A stretch of 64,000 nt of DNA from an uncultured Bacteroidota bacterium (GCA_937873155.1 CALMVZ010000018.1:26110-90109); one strand, 5' to 3'. Shown: positions 1 to 8,825, numbered from the stretch's first letter. The notes: generated by a model from the sequence alone, not told the origin. Made by a program: numbers and translations.

Positions 1-546
1 AAGCATAAAGATGAACTTGATAAAGAGCCTACGCATTTCTTAATTTCAGACATTTCAGGTGAAACTTTCAGGGAAGCAAAGAGGTCAACAGTTTTAATGA
101 AGGATTTGACAATTCTGAAAGCGGCAGATTTCATTTTATTCATTATTGATGGCGAAAAGATTGCGACAAAGGAAACCCGTCCAGTGACATTGGAAGATGC
201 TAAGACTTTTATTCAAAAGGCATTAGATGAGAATATTTTTGATTCAAATACAAATCTGAAGGTTGCTGTTTCCAAATGGGATTTCCTGCATTCTGACACG
301 ACATTCAACTTTGCAGATAAAATAGAAAGAGTTTTCAAGGAGAGATTTGAAAGCAAGTTAGGAAGGTTAGAATTCACAAAACTTGCAGCAAGATCCGAAA
401 ATGCGAGTGTCGAAGCAGGATTTGGCCTTTACGACCTTTTAAAAAGTTGGAAAACCGAATTCACCAACGAGAAAGCCTCTGAAATATCCGGAGGCAAACA
501 ACATTCAAACCGTGCATTTTACAAATATTCACTCCCTAACATCTGA
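1..546 (+). CDS. GTPase of a double-GTPase/GAP1 conflict system (C-terminal part, start outside window)
   Basis: The reading frame is open from base 1, so the gene starts left of the window. The visible part carries a switch-II-like SDISGE segment near the left edge and SKWD in the place of the NKxD guanine-specificity motif. The next gene has the same two motifs (DISGE, SRWD), and gene three resembles GAP1. That trio matches the predicted DO-GTPase1/DO-GTPase2/GAP1 conflict systems described from comparative genomics. The P-loop must lie outside the window. An internal ATG at 97 is not a credible start because the switch motif precedes it. Family assignment comes from motif and context only. 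Confidence 0.6.
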   Translation, partial: KHKDELDKEPTHFLISDISGETFREAKRSTVLMKDLTILKAADFILFIIDGEKIATKETRPVTLEDAKTFIQKALDENIFDSNTNLKVAVSKWDFLHSDTTFNFADKIERVFKERFESKLGRLEFTKLAARSENASVEAGFGLYDLLKSWKTEFTNEKASEISGGKQHSNRAFYKYSLPNI

Positions 547-551
547 CAATT

Positions 552-1412
552 ATGAATACAAATAGAATATTGTTTGCGGGGATGTATGATTCGGGAAAAA
601 CCACGTTCATTGCTGCATTATGGGCTTATGTAAATTCTGATAAAAAAGGCAAGCACTTAAAACTAAACACTCTCGCTAATTCTGAAAATGAATATTTAGA
701 TACGATTCGTGAAGAATGGTTACAGTGTAAGAAAGTGACTCGTACTAATTTGAATAAAACAGAGAACGTGAAAATGAATCTTCTGAAGGAATCGAATTCA
801 GAAAACGTTATTCTTGAAATACCGGATATTTCAGGGGAACTTTTCAGCAATCACTTCCAACTAAGAGAGTGGACAACAGAATACGATTCATTGATACATC
901 AAGTCACTGGAATTTTACTTTTCATAAATCCTAATGATAAAAAGAATAGAACAGAATTTATTGCTGATTCATTAGAAATTGTGAAGGGATTAGGAGGAAC
1001 ACCTGAAAGTAATGACAACGTTAACTTTGCTGCATGGAGTGAAGAACATACTTCTAACCAAGTAAAATTAGTTGAAACACTACAATTTATTGAAGCGAGG
1101 AAAGATATTGTTGAGCCTATTAAGGTTTCCGTCATAGTCTCTCGCTGGGATTTAATCGAGGCTGAAGATTGTCCTTCTCCAGAACAATGGATTCAAACTA
1201 ATATGCCACTGCTTTATCAATATTTGAAATGCAATACTAACTACTTTAAACCATCGTATTTTGGAGTGAGTGCACAAGGATGTGATTATGACAATCAGAA
1301 TGATGTTAACAGAATGTTTGATATTGAACCGTTTGATCGACCATTTATAAGATTAGAAAACGAAGTAGTAAAAGATTTAACAGCACCTATAATTTGGCTA
1401 ACAGAGAAGTGA
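552..1412 (+). CDS. Second GTPase of the double-GTPase/GAP1 system (DO-GTPase2-like)
   Basis: A 286-aa P-loop GTPase. Near the N-terminus is a Walker A (GMYDSGKTT), then the switch-II segment EIPDISGE at about residue 92, and SRWD late in the protein as the NKxD equivalent. It begins 6 bp after the previous stop and overlaps the next gene, so the three are one operon. Known of the family: paired GTPases are thought to act as an NTP-dependent switch on an effector in anti-phage or anti-invader systems. The effector and trigger cannot be read from this sequence. Confidence 0.65.
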   Translation: MNTNRILFAGMYDSGKTTFIAALWAYVNSDKKGKHLKLNTLANSENEYLDTIREEWLQCKKVTRTNLNKTENVKMNLLKESNSENVILEIPDISGELFSNHFQLREWTTEYDSLIHQVTGILLFINPNDKKNRTEFIADSLEIVKGLGGTPESNDNVNFAAWSEEHTSNQVKLVETLQFIEARKDIVEPIKVSVIVSRWDLIEAEDCPSPEQWIQTNMPLLYQYLKCNTNYFKPSYFGVSAQGCDYDNQNDVNRMFDIEPFDRPFIRLENEVVKDLTAPIIWLTEK

Positions 1413-3523
1413 AAATAGAAATAAATCAAGCATTACATGGATACTTAAATGGGCATCAGTTATTAGCATGTTCTAAAGAGTTGAGCATTTACGCAAAGAA
1501 AACACTGCTATTTCAGTCGGATTTAACTGGCTCTATGGTCGAATCAGGCTATGACAGCTACATAACAGGATACCCAATAAAAGACAGTAACATCTATGTT
1601 TTTGCAAAAACATGGTATGCAAATGAGATGTCGAGACCTGGTTGCGTATGGACACATAGTTTATTGTTAGATTTTGCAGATATAGGAAAGATACCGGAGC
1701 TTGATTGTCTTTACAGTCTTTTTAAGCGTCCTGAAGTCAATCAATATTTGAACTTTGCAGAAGCTATAAGTTTTGAAATACCCTTTGATGACAGAAATTT
1801 ATCAAAATTAGAATTAGATAATCAGCACAAGTTTCTTATCAAAGCTATTTATGAAAACCCCGCAAATAGCGTTTTAGCTTCTTCATCAGGATCAAAAATA
1901 TTCGAAACAAATATATTAAAGCTTTGGAGTAACCAATGGCCTCGGTTGAGACGGAACTTTACATTTTGTAGTGGCTCTTTGAGCCTAAAGACTCTTGAGG
2001 AAAAAGAATTTGATTTACAAATAATACCTGAAAGAAATATCACTTCAGTTGAAAGACAATCAAAGCAAGGAAAACTTCTCGATTACAACTCAGAGTCCAA
2101 TTCTGAATGGATTAAAATTATTGAAAAGTATCCCAAAGAGAACCTCAGGAAGTTTTTATGGTCGTTTGGTTCCGATATTGAAGGTGAGCGAATAAATTAT
2201 ATCCCATTATTAAAACTATTTGATGCGATAAATAATTCTTCCTTTAGCCTTTCGGATATCAATCAGTATGTAAATGAGTTTTTCCCATCTCTTAATAAAG
2301 GTAAATTTTTAAAGAAAAGTTTATTTGGTTCTAAATCCATGCTTCCGGTAAGTGAAAAGGAAATTGTAAGATTCCTTCTTACTTCGGAGGAGCAACCAAA
2401 CGTGGATTTTAATGAGCTATCCATTAACGAAAGGGTTGCAGCACTTATTAATAGTAATGAATTCTCAACCAACGAATTTGCTGAATTATTTAAGAATATC
2501 AAGTACGAACGAATTGATAATTCAGTTTGGGATAAACTAAAACTATCACACGAACTTATATTACAACTAATTCGTATTGACAGCGACTTGATACCAACTT
2601 TAGTTGAGAAATGGCCATCAATAGCAAACAGTAAAGAGATATGGCAATTGGATTTTTCAGTACAAAGGCAGATATTTTATTCCATCTTAAAACTTGACGA
2701 TATTGATTGGCATTCTATTACAATAAATGTGCTTCAATCAAAAAGTGAAATCATTTTTGATTTCAGAAAAAATTTAGGTGCGAGAATTTCCGCTTTCTCT
2801 TTGGAATGGACTAACGCTTCTTTAAACAACATTTTAATAGAAGAATGGTCGAAATATATTGCGGAGAGTGAAGGTATTTTTAAAGAATGGATAATCTCAA
2901 ATAAAACAATTCTTAACAGGAACATATATCAGCAAATTTTTAAGTACCTATCTCCTTCGGAAATTGGATATCTGTCTCTTGAACCGAAATACCTTATTGC
3001 AGGATATGAGGATTTCAAAACTAATAGTACCAAGAACTTTTTAAATTCAGTTTCAATAAAATTACTTGCTGTTGGACTGAACAATAAATTATTTGGATCA
3101 CATCTTTTGGTAGAGCGAACTTTTCCGGTTGTCTATGATCAGGTTTGTAAAAATGAAATTGGAAATAATATTTGGAAAACGATTAGTAAAGAATCGGCTA
3201 TAAAAGACCATGCAGATTTTAATCCCTTCCTTATTTGGACATTTTTTGAGAAAAAAAATAAAAACAAATTTGAGGCAGAATACTGGGATATAGGGAGAAA
3301 TTTAATTATTAAAGTGGTTAACCAATATCTACTTAACGGATGGCCTCTTCAATCGTTTGTGGCCACATTTCAGGGTAAAAAGGAATTTAAGGATAGTATT
3401 TTATATTGCTCAACATTTGAGGCAGGACTTTCGTACATCGAGAAACTTTACGAGAATGTTGAAAATGGAAAACTAAAAATCAATCCTAATCAAGTGACGA
3501 TTTTCAATAAATTATTTAGATAG
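1394..3523 (+). CDS. GTPase-associated protein 1-like (GAP1)
   Basis: A 709-aa protein with no catalytic motif I recognise. Its N-terminus (INQALHGYLNGHQLLA, then SGYDSYITGYPI and WTHSLLLDF) matches the GAP1 N-terminal pattern found next to double GTPases. The longest reading starts at a TTG (1394) inside the previous gene. A GTG at 1409 giving a 4-bp overlap with the upstream TGA is at least as likely. It closes the GTPase operon. The family is predicted to be a large scaffold or regulator partnered with the GTPases, and no biochemical role is visible here. Confidence 0.6.
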   Translation: MANREVKIEINQALHGYLNGHQLLACSKELSIYAKKTLLFQSDLTGSMVESGYDSYITGYPIKDSNIYVFAKTWYANEMSRPGCVWTHSLLLDFADIGKIPELDCLYSLFKRPEVNQYLNFAEAISFEIPFDDRNLSKLELDNQHKFLIKAIYENPANSVLASSSGSKIFETNILKLWSNQWPRLRRNFTFCSGSLSLKTLEEKEFDLQIIPERNITSVERQSKQGKLLDYNSESNSEWIKIIEKYPKENLRKFLWSFGSDIEGERINYIPLLKLFDAINNSSFSLSDINQYVNEFFPSLNKGKFLKKSLFGSKSMLPVSEKEIVRFLLTSEEQPNVDFNELSINERVAALINSNEFSTNEFAELFKNIKYERIDNSVWDKLKLSHELILQLIRIDSDLIPTLVEKWPSIANSKEIWQLDFSVQRQIFYSILKLDDIDWHSITINVLQSKSEIIFDFRKNLGARISAFSLEWTNASLNNILIEEWSKYIAESEGIFKEWIISNKTILNRNIYQQIFKYLSPSEIGYLSLEPKYLIAGYEDFKTNSTKNFLNSVSIKLLAVGLNNKLFGSHLLVERTFPVVYDQVCKNEIGNNIWKTISKESAIKDHADFNPFLIWTFFEKKNKNKFEAEYWDIGRNLIIKVVNQYLLNGWPLQSFVATFQGKKEFKDSILYCSTFEAGLSYIEKLYENVENGKLKINPNQVTIFNKLFR

Positions 3524-3561
3524 CTTCGATTTAGGTTTAGCATTAAATGATTTCACCAGTC

Positions 3562-3867
3562 TTACTTTTTTGTCATTTCAATTTTAACGTCTTTAAGTTG
3601 AATAAAAAGTTTCTTTTCCTTTTCATTCAAAATGAAGATATGTTCTGAGCTTTTAAGTTTGTCCGTTTTTATATAAGAATAAAAGCACTTACTGTATATG
3701 GTATAGTAAGCGTACGTTTCATTAAATACGAACTCAATTGTATCGTTCATAAAGTGTCGGCCTTTCTCACTCTCGACCATTATCTGAACGGTTAAAAAGC
3801 AACCACGATAAAGTTCCTTTGAATCTAAAAAGTCTCTTATCGAATTGAAGGAATTGATGACATCCAT
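3562..3867 (-). CDS. Hypothetical protein, 101 aa
   Basis: A short, mostly beta/charged soluble protein that I do not recognise. It has no signal peptide and no membrane segment. Its start is 14 bp below the stop of the upstream minus-strand gene (3882), so it is probably the last gene of a three-gene minus-strand unit running from 5385. It is convergent with the GAP1 operon, with only 38 bp between the stops and no clear terminator hairpin. Confidence 0.5.
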   Translation of the reverse strand: MDVINSFNSIRDFLDSKELYRGCFLTVQIMVESEKGRHFMNDTIEFVFNETYAYYTIYSKCFYSYIKTDKLKSSEHIFILNEKEKKLFIQLKDVKIEMTKK

Positions 3868-3881
3868 ATAAATCCAATTTC

Positions 3882-4748
3882 TTATTTACTCAATTTTATT
3901 GCTATTGAATTCGGGAGTATTATTTCCTTTGATGGTTTTTCCACAACGAATTCGTGAAACAAACTTTTTACACCTTTTTCCTTTAAGCAACATTCACTGT
4001 ATGTCTTATCTGTTTGGTTACATGGGCAAGTTTCATCAGGACTATACGTTTTAAATAAATTATGTGAAACGTATTTCACTACAAAATCAATGTCCCATGT
4101 ATCAAAAGGCTGATTTATTAATTTCATCAAATACTCAAGTGAACTGTAATCATAGTTATCTTCCACTCCTTCACCTTCACCACTCTTTAAGAATGCCACA
4201 GCATATTTGTGTACAGGGTTTTCAACCACTGCCACCCCAACTAATTCGCTTTTGGTTACTTTCCACAAACACAATTCTCCATTGTAAATTTCTCCAGTGA
4301 TATGACCACAACTATCCCTTAATTTGTAAACCTTTCCGCAAATACTACACTCTTTTTCTTTTTCAATTAATTCTGTACTAAAAAACAGTCTGTACGGATA
4401 AATCGATTGATATTTCCGAATCACATCGTTAATGAATTTAAGTTGGTATGGATTTTCGTTTATCGAAAAATGCTTTTTTAAAAATAATAATCCGATCTCA
4501 GCTTTTTCAAGTAAACACCAAGCATTGTAAAAATCCCTTTGCTTTATTTTATTAAAGGCTTCCAAATACCGTTGCTGAATTTTGCATACTTGTTCCAAAA
4601 TCCATATTTCTTTTGCCAAAGGTTCATCACTCAGTTTTACTGCTTCAGCCTTTTTACGCTTTAATATTTCTGCTAATTCAGAATAGTTGATTTCTTTAGT
4701 TGAAACCGATGAAAGCTCTTCTTTAATTTTATCTATCTCCATCGCCAT
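3882..4748 (-). CDS. Zinc-binding protein with C-terminal SEC-C motif
   Basis: 288 aa. Residues 134-160 contain a treble-clef-like set of cysteines (ECSICGKV, then DSCGH, then ELC). Residues 241-254 (CPCNQTDKTYSECC) fit the SEC-C zinc motif CxC...CC. The N-terminal 130 residues look helical. SEC-C motifs occur in SecA and in many stand-alone proteins, including some from defence loci, so the motif alone gives no function. The start overlaps the upstream gene's end by 20 bp, suggesting translational coupling. A second in-frame ATG lies at 4742. Confidence 0.6.
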   Translation of the reverse strand: MAMEIDKIKEELSSVSTKEINYSELAEILKRKKAEAVKLSDEPLAKEIWILEQVCKIQQRYLEAFNKIKQRDFYNAWCLLEKAEIGLLFLKKHFSINENPYQLKFINDVIRKYQSIYPYRLFFSTELIEKEKECSICGKVYKLRDSCGHITGEIYNGELCLWKVTKSELVGVAVVENPVHKYAVAFLKSGEGEGVEDNYDYSSLEYLMKLINQPFDTWDIDFVVKYVSHNLFKTYSPDETCPCNQTDKTYSECCLKEKGVKSLFHEFVVEKPSKEIILPNSIAIKLSK

Positions 4749-5385
4749 TTAATTTATTTAGTCCCTCAACCACAGTTTCTAAGTCTTTAGCTGTTCCCTC
4801 AAACTCAAACTCTTTACAGGCTCCGGTAGTATCCACAACCGTATAGGAAAATTTAATTTTCGGAGGGTTATGATATTTTTTTACAGGTGGCTTTTCTTCT
4901 TCAACCGGCTTTTCTTTTTCAACAACAGTTACGTTTGTATTTACCACAGTTGTGTTGGGAGAGTTATTCACGGTTGTGCTTGCTCCATTTGTTGTGCTTA
5001 CGACTTGCGTGGATGATGATTGGTCATCTTTAAAATACTTTTGTTGAGCATAAAGCAAAATTAACCCGATTAAAAGTGGCAATGCCATCTCTTTAACAAT
5101 AAAATTACCAATTCTTTTATAGTCACTATGCAAAGCAAGTTCTTTGAAATTATCGCTGTCAACGCAGATATCTATAATTGTATCCTCCGGCATTTTTGAT
5201 TTTAGAAATTCATAAAGCTCACTGGTATGTACAGGGAATAATGGCCCTTCATGATTCCTGAATCCTTCAGTTGGGAGGATCAAAATGGATGCATCTGCCA
5301 GTGATTGCTTCAATTCTGCTGAAACAAAAGGTTTATTTAACCATGTTTCAAAATTTTCGGTTGTTTCTTTAGATGTTAGACTCAT
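4729..5385 (-). CDS. Single-pass membrane protein of unknown function
   Basis: 218 aa. About 95 N-terminal residues look globular, followed by a hydrophobic stretch (ALPLLIGLILLYAQ, roughly residues 97-110), a Thr/Val/Asn-rich linker and a C-terminal beta-rich tail. First gene of the minus-strand group 5385-3562 and overlapping the SEC-C gene. It lies between the GTPase system and the phage-like control region of element 1, the same relative place the defence operon holds in element 2. I do not recognise the family. Confidence 0.5.
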   Translation of the reverse strand: MSLTSKETTENFETWLNKPFVSAELKQSLADASILILPTEGFRNHEGPLFPVHTSELYEFLKSKMPEDTIIDICVDSDNFKELALHSDYKRIGNFIVKEMALPLLIGLILLYAQQKYFKDDQSSSTQVVSTTNGASTTVNNSPNTTVVNTNVTVVEKEKPVEEEKPPVKKYHNPPKIKFSYTVVDTTGACKEFEFEGTAKDLETVVEGLNKLNGDGDR

Positions 5386-5445
5386 GCTTTTTTTATTATA
5401 AATAGTTTGATTTTTTCAAAAGTTCATCCTTTATATGCACTTACT

Positions 5446-5970
5446 TTAAAAAAGTTTTATTGTAGGCTTAAATTTATTCAATAAAAACCCATTTTCATCC
5501 ACCCACTCCGGCATCGCAAAAAGTTTTTCCCGGAACCCCGGAATTTTCACCGCTTTAATCCTTCCGGTTTTTACAACAGATCTCAAATAAACCGACAGGG
5601 TTGTTTTCGGATCGTTGTAAAAAGAATACTGCTTATCCAGTTTCAGGAGGTGGTTGTGAATCTCCTTACTGGTAAGGGGTCTGTTTTCAACTGAAAGCAG
5701 GAAGACAAACTTGGTCGAGTAAGGCCAGTCGGCCTTAAAACCTTCAAAATTTAGCCCTTTTTCTGCCTTTTCAGGGCTTTTCTCCTCCGCCGTGGTGGTG
5801 TTTGTCTTATCCAGTTTCTCCTGGAGCGTGTCGAGCTCTTCCCGCAATTCCAAAATGTGGTCAATAAGCTCATTTTCCGACCATCCTTCGAATTCCTGAC
5901 GGTCTTCCTGCCGTTTTAAATGGCGGTATTTGTGCTTCCACGCTGATTTTTTTGGTGTATTCTCGCTCAT
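5446..5970 (-). CDS. Winged-helix-like regulator of element 1
   Basis: 174 aa. The basic N-terminus is followed by a short helical segment (WSENELIDHILELREELD) and a C-terminal half that reads like a winged helix (PLTSKEIHNHLLKLD, then LSVYLRSVVKTGRIKAVKI with a beta hairpin). The element 2 gene at 42241-42741 is clearly homologous over the whole length and is also divergent from an XRE/ImmA-type gene. The arrangement resembles a lysogeny switch. DNA binding is inferred from fold-like patterns, not from a family match. Confidence 0.6.
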   Translation of the reverse strand: MSENTPKKSAWKHKYRHLKRQEDRQEFEGWSENELIDHILELREELDTLQEKLDKTNTTTAEEKSPEKAEKGLNFEGFKADWPYSTKFVFLLSVENRPLTSKEIHNHLLKLDKQYSFYNDPKTTLSVYLRSVVKTGRIKAVKIPGFREKLFAMPEWVDENGFLLNKFKPTIKLF

Positions 5971-6151
5971 CTATATTTTATCTATAACAATTTAATATAA
6001 GTTCTTTTATTAATCTAAATACAATTAATAGTATTTCTAAAACAAATCTATATCTTTTTTATATCACTTTGACACAGGTAAACTAAAATTCCAAGTCAAA
6101 AAAGTTTTCTGATTGTAAATCAATATAATACACTTTTTTAATAACTATTTT

Positions 6152-6193
6152 ATGCACATTTTAATACACGATATGCAAATCTTTATACCTTTG
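6152..6193 (+). promoter_or_regulatory. Promoter and putative operator of the XRE/ImmA-type gene, element 1
   Basis: TACCTTTG at 6186-6193 fits the Bacteroidota -7 box TAnnTTTG, 29 bp before the start codon. Just upstream are two direct copies of ATGCA (6152-6156 and 6173-6177), 21 bp apart. The same pair occurs upstream of the element 2 homologue (42940, 42960; 20 bp apart). Two-turn spacing and conservation suggest an operator. The rest of the AT-rich 251-bp intergenic region (5971-6221) shows no gene. Confidence 0.5.
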
Positions 6194-6221
6194 ATTTCGG
6201 AAACGATTTTTAAAAAGCAAG

Positions 6222-7256
6222 ATGGTTCAACTACAAAAAATAAATCCAAAAATGTTAATGCTCGCCCGTGAAGCAAGAGGTCTTACTCAACTTGAACTGG
6301 CAGATCAGGCAGGAATTAACCGTTCCAATATCAGCCGATTTGAACAGGAGTTCACCGGGCTTACGGATGATGTGCTTGAGAAATTAATCAAAGCTCTTCA
6401 GTTTCCTGAAGTTTTCTTTTCACAGGAACAGGAAATACTCCCGCCCGCATTATACCGCAGACGTGATAAAGTACCTTCAAAAGTGCTTTCCTATATCGAT
6501 GCAAACATAAACATCTACCGCATTAACCTGCACAGGCTTATTGATGCCATGAAAATGGAAGCACCCAAATTACCAATGCTTCCTGTTTCAGAAACAGGAT
6601 CACCTGCTGAATCAGCGATGCGCCTCCGTAAACAATGGAAGGTTGCCAAAGGTGAAATTCCAAATCTTACAGAGTTATTGGAGTCAAACGGCATCATGAC
6701 ACTTGCTGTAGATTTTAAAACAGACCGTGTGGACAGCAGAAGCATTTTGATTGATAACCAGTTTCCGGTAATCTTTTACAACAAGACACTTCTTGGTGAC
6801 CGTTTACGATTTACACTCGCCTATGAATTAGGACACATCGTTATGCATACAAGACAGGCGTTTCTTTCAACGGATGAAGTCGGACATGAAGCTAATCTGT
6901 TTGCTGCTGAATTCCTGATGCCGGAAAAAGATATCAAAGGAGAATTTAAAGAACAACTCACACTCGATGTGCTTGCACAGATGAAAGCAAAATGGAAAGT
7001 ATCCATGCAGGCACTGTTATACCGTGCAAGCGATGTGGATATGCTTACCGATAATCAAAAGCGATACATCATCGGGCAGTTCAATGCTTTAAAAATAAGA
7101 AGAAGAGAACCGCCTGAACTGGACGTGGTAATTGAAAGAGGGAACTTGATTCGTGACATGATGACCAAATACAGAACAAAACAAAAAATGAGTCTCAAAC
7201 AAATTGCCGAATTCTTCTGCCTGCATGAGGATGAGTTTTTAGCAAGATACAATTAA
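6222..7256 (+). CDS. XRE repressor fused to ImmA/IrrE-like (M78) domain
   Basis: 344 aa. Residues 8-62 are an XRE helix-turn-helix (LTQLELADQAGINRSNISRF). Residues about 180-280 are an ImmA/IrrE (Peptidase_M78) domain with AYELGHIVMH at 200-209. Fusions of this type act as phage repressors and anti-repressor proteases. Oddity: the first histidine of HExxH is tyrosine (Y201) here and in the element 2 copy, so zinc binding or proteolysis may be lost or altered. First gene of the rightward early region and probable lysogeny regulator. Confidence 0.85.
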   Translation: MVQLQKINPKMLMLAREARGLTQLELADQAGINRSNISRFEQEFTGLTDDVLEKLIKALQFPEVFFSQEQEILPPALYRRRDKVPSKVLSYIDANINIYRINLHRLIDAMKMEAPKLPMLPVSETGSPAESAMRLRKQWKVAKGEIPNLTELLESNGIMTLAVDFKTDRVDSRSILIDNQFPVIFYNKTLLGDRLRFTLAYELGHIVMHTRQAFLSTDEVGHEANLFAAEFLMPEKDIKGEFKEQLTLDVLAQMKAKWKVSMQALLYRASDVDMLTDNQKRYIIGQFNALKIRRREPPELDVVIERGNLIRDMMTKYRTKQKMSLKQIAEFFCLHEDEFLARYN

Positions 7257-7284
7257 CAACATAGTAACGATAAATTTTAGATAT

Positions 7285-7518
7285 ATGAGTATGAAAGTGA
7301 GTATGAGAATCGGCATCAAGCCGTACACAAAGAAAGAGCTTGCAGTGCTTTATGAGTTAAGTCCAAGAGCATTCTACACCATGTTTAAACCGCATGAAGA
7401 TGCCGTTGGAAAAAAGTTAGGAAGATACTACTCTGTAAAACAAGTTGAGGATATTTTCAACAAGCTCGGTTTACCACCCTGCCTGTTGAATGATGAATTT
7501 GAAAAAGCAAAATCATGA
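7285..7518 (+). CDS. Small DNA-binding-like protein, KPYTKKELAVLY type
   Basis: 77 aa. PYTKKELAVLYELSPRAFY followed by a positively charged turn and QVEDIFNKLGLPP reads as a short helix-turn-helix protein of the Bacteroidota DUF4248-like kind. The element has a second member at 8826, and element 2 has two (44062, 45175). Its position just after the repressor gene suggests a delayed-early regulator. DNA binding is an inference from the pattern. Confidence 0.6.
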   Translation: MSMKVSMRIGIKPYTKKELAVLYELSPRAFYTMFKPHEDAVGKKLGRYYSVKQVEDIFNKLGLPPCLLNDEFEKAKS

Positions 7519-7534
7519 AAATAAAAAACAAGTT

Positions 7535-7969
7535 ATGAAAACCGAACAGAACGAACACCAAGCGGTGCAGCCACGATTATTTAAACAGGATTTAAAATTT
7601 ATGAACTGGTGGCATGTGACAAACGACTATTTAAAAACAACTTCTTTAACTCAGGATGAGAAAAAAGAAGTAATGATACGGATACATGATTTTTCACTTC
7701 ACCTGCAAAACACAATCCTTCATTATTCTGCTGAAATCAAACAACACAATATGCAGACGTATGAATCGATTGAATCAGGATTAAAAGAAACACTCCGCAG
7801 AGCAAAAATAAGTATGGCCCGAAACCACAGATTTAACAATGTGTTTGCAGGATACTGGAAATTTCTTGCGGGAGTTTTAAAAAATGAATCAGAAATCTTA
7901 AACGATGATAAATTAAAAACTGTCTTTCTCAATTTTGATAAAACAGTTGATGCTCTTCAGGTAAATTAA
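7535..7969 (+). CDS. Hypothetical early protein, 144 aa, element 1 only
   Basis: Helical soluble protein that I do not recognise. The start chosen is the ATG at 7535 (MKTEQNE); the frame opens earlier (7490) but that would overlap the previous gene. Tryptophan-rich opening (FMNWWHVTNDYL) and amphipathic helices follow. There is no counterpart in element 2, which goes straight from the small HTH gene to a terminator. It ends just before a strong terminator. Confidence 0.55.
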   Translation: MKTEQNEHQAVQPRLFKQDLKFMNWWHVTNDYLKTTSLTQDEKKEVMIRIHDFSLHLQNTILHYSAEIKQHNMQTYESIESGLKETLRRAKISMARNHRFNNVFAGYWKFLAGVLKNESEILNDDKLKTVFLNFDKTVDALQVN

Positions 7970-7989
7970 AATACCTTTTACAAAACATT

Positions 7990-8018
7990 AAGCCGGGTTC
8001 TGCCCGGCTTTTTTGTTT
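7990..8018 (+). terminator. Rho-independent terminator of the early unit, element 1
   Basis: Perfect 8-bp stem AAGCCGGG / CCCGGCTT with a 5-base loop (7990-8010), followed by a T-rich tract. Lies 20 bp after the stop at 7969. Element 2 has a different hairpin in the same place (44342). Confidence 0.85.
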
Positions 8019-8030
8019 TATACACTTTTT

Positions 8031-8183
8031 AAAAGGTTCAATAAGGTTCAAAAAAGTTTTTTTGATACGGTTAAGTACAGTTGAGTACAGTTAACTACAC
8101 TTAATTACAGTTAGTAACAGTTGCACACAGTTAGATACAGTAATATACGATAACATACACTTAACTACAGTTGAGTACAGTTG
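8031..8183 (+). repeat. Helically phased 10-bp repeat array(s), element 1
   Basis: Two families follow each other in the same 10-bp register. At 8031-8050 are two units of nnAAGGTTCA. From 8061 to about 8180 are 12 units with consensus TTRRnTACAG (best units 8071, 8081, 8161, 8171; weaker ones such as taatatacga at 8141). One unit per helical turn means all sites face the same side of DNA, as for cooperative binding. The array ends about 34 bp before the promoter-like TTTGT at 8214. Too short-period for CRISPR. An origin or activator array are both possible. Confidence 0.85.
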
Positions 8184-8203
8184 TCGGCACGCTCAGTTTT
8201 TAG

Positions 8204-8218
8204 TTGACGGAACTTTGT
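8204..8218 (+). promoter_or_regulatory. Promoter-like TTG-N7-TTTGT before the 188-aa gene
   Basis: TTG at 8204-8206, seven bases, then TTTGT at 8214-8218, preceded by a T-run. Element 2 has the same T-run and spacing at 44535-44549, and both virion-operon promoters share the TTG-N7-TTTGT core. It is about 40 bp before the start codon at 8257. The canonical TA of TAnnTTTG is missing, which would fit a promoter needing an activator bound at the adjacent array. Confidence 0.5.
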
Positions 8219-8256
8219 CCTGTCAAACAAAATCAAGTAACTAAAAACATCATCAT

Positions 8257-8823
8257 ATGAGCGCAATTAAAAAAACAAAAAAAAGAAATCAGTCAAAAGG
8301 AAAAGTAATTCAACTGCGATTAATTCCAAATGAAAGCAATCAGCAAAAAGAAAAACTGGTAAACGGTTTATGGAAAGTTGCACAAAGCGCACTTTGGAAT
8401 GGCAGAGATTTTTCAATCAGCGAACAGGAAGAATTAAAACAACTCGTTGCTGAACATTTTGAAAACAACAAAAACATCAAGCGTAATTTCAAAGACCTTG
8501 TTGAGCGCATCTGTTTAGCTAAACGCTTTGTATCCCGCAGAAAAGGAAGATACATCTCCAAACCAATCGACTGGTTAAACATCAACTACAAAAACGGATT
8601 ATCCGGTACAGCTTCTTGGTTAGAAGATGTTAAAGAACAACGCAAATCCGTACCTCATTACAACGAAGGCATTACAACACTTGCCAACGGAATTTTGAAA
8701 TACATGGAGTCACCAAACATCATCGTGTTTCAGAGATACCGCAGGATGCTTCTTGAGCAAAAACAAGCCGACCTGCTTTCCATTTTTCAGATTACCATCA
8801 TTAACCTTCAATACGGACTTTAA
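8257..8823 (+). CDS. Conserved element protein, 188 aa, unknown
   Basis: Very basic N-terminus (KKTKKRNQSKGK), then a helical body with conserved CLAKRFVSRRKGRYISKPID. Homologous to element 2's 191-aa protein (44599-45174) over almost all of its length. It is followed 2 bp later by a small HTH gene, and in both elements the pair lies between a phased repeat array and the virion-operon promoter. That place and the basic character suggest a regulatory or DNA-related role. No known family recognised. Confidence 0.6.
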   Translation: MSAIKKTKKRNQSKGKVIQLRLIPNESNQQKEKLVNGLWKVAQSALWNGRDFSISEQEELKQLVAEHFENNKNIKRNFKDLVERICLAKRFVSRRKGRYISKPIDWLNINYKNGLSGTASWLEDVKEQRKSVPHYNEGITTLANGILKYMESPNIIVFQRYRRMLLEQKQADLLSIFQITIINLQYGL

Positions 8824-8825
8824 TC

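Noticed and set aside
7490..7534. Earlier start for the 144-aa protein
   Set aside because: It would overlap the preceding HTH gene by 29 bp and add a Lys/Asn-rich stretch with no ribosome site; the ATG at 7535 fits better.
8031..8183. CRISPR array
   Set aside because: The repeat unit is 10 bp with no spacers between units and no cas genes nearby; the period equals one helical turn.
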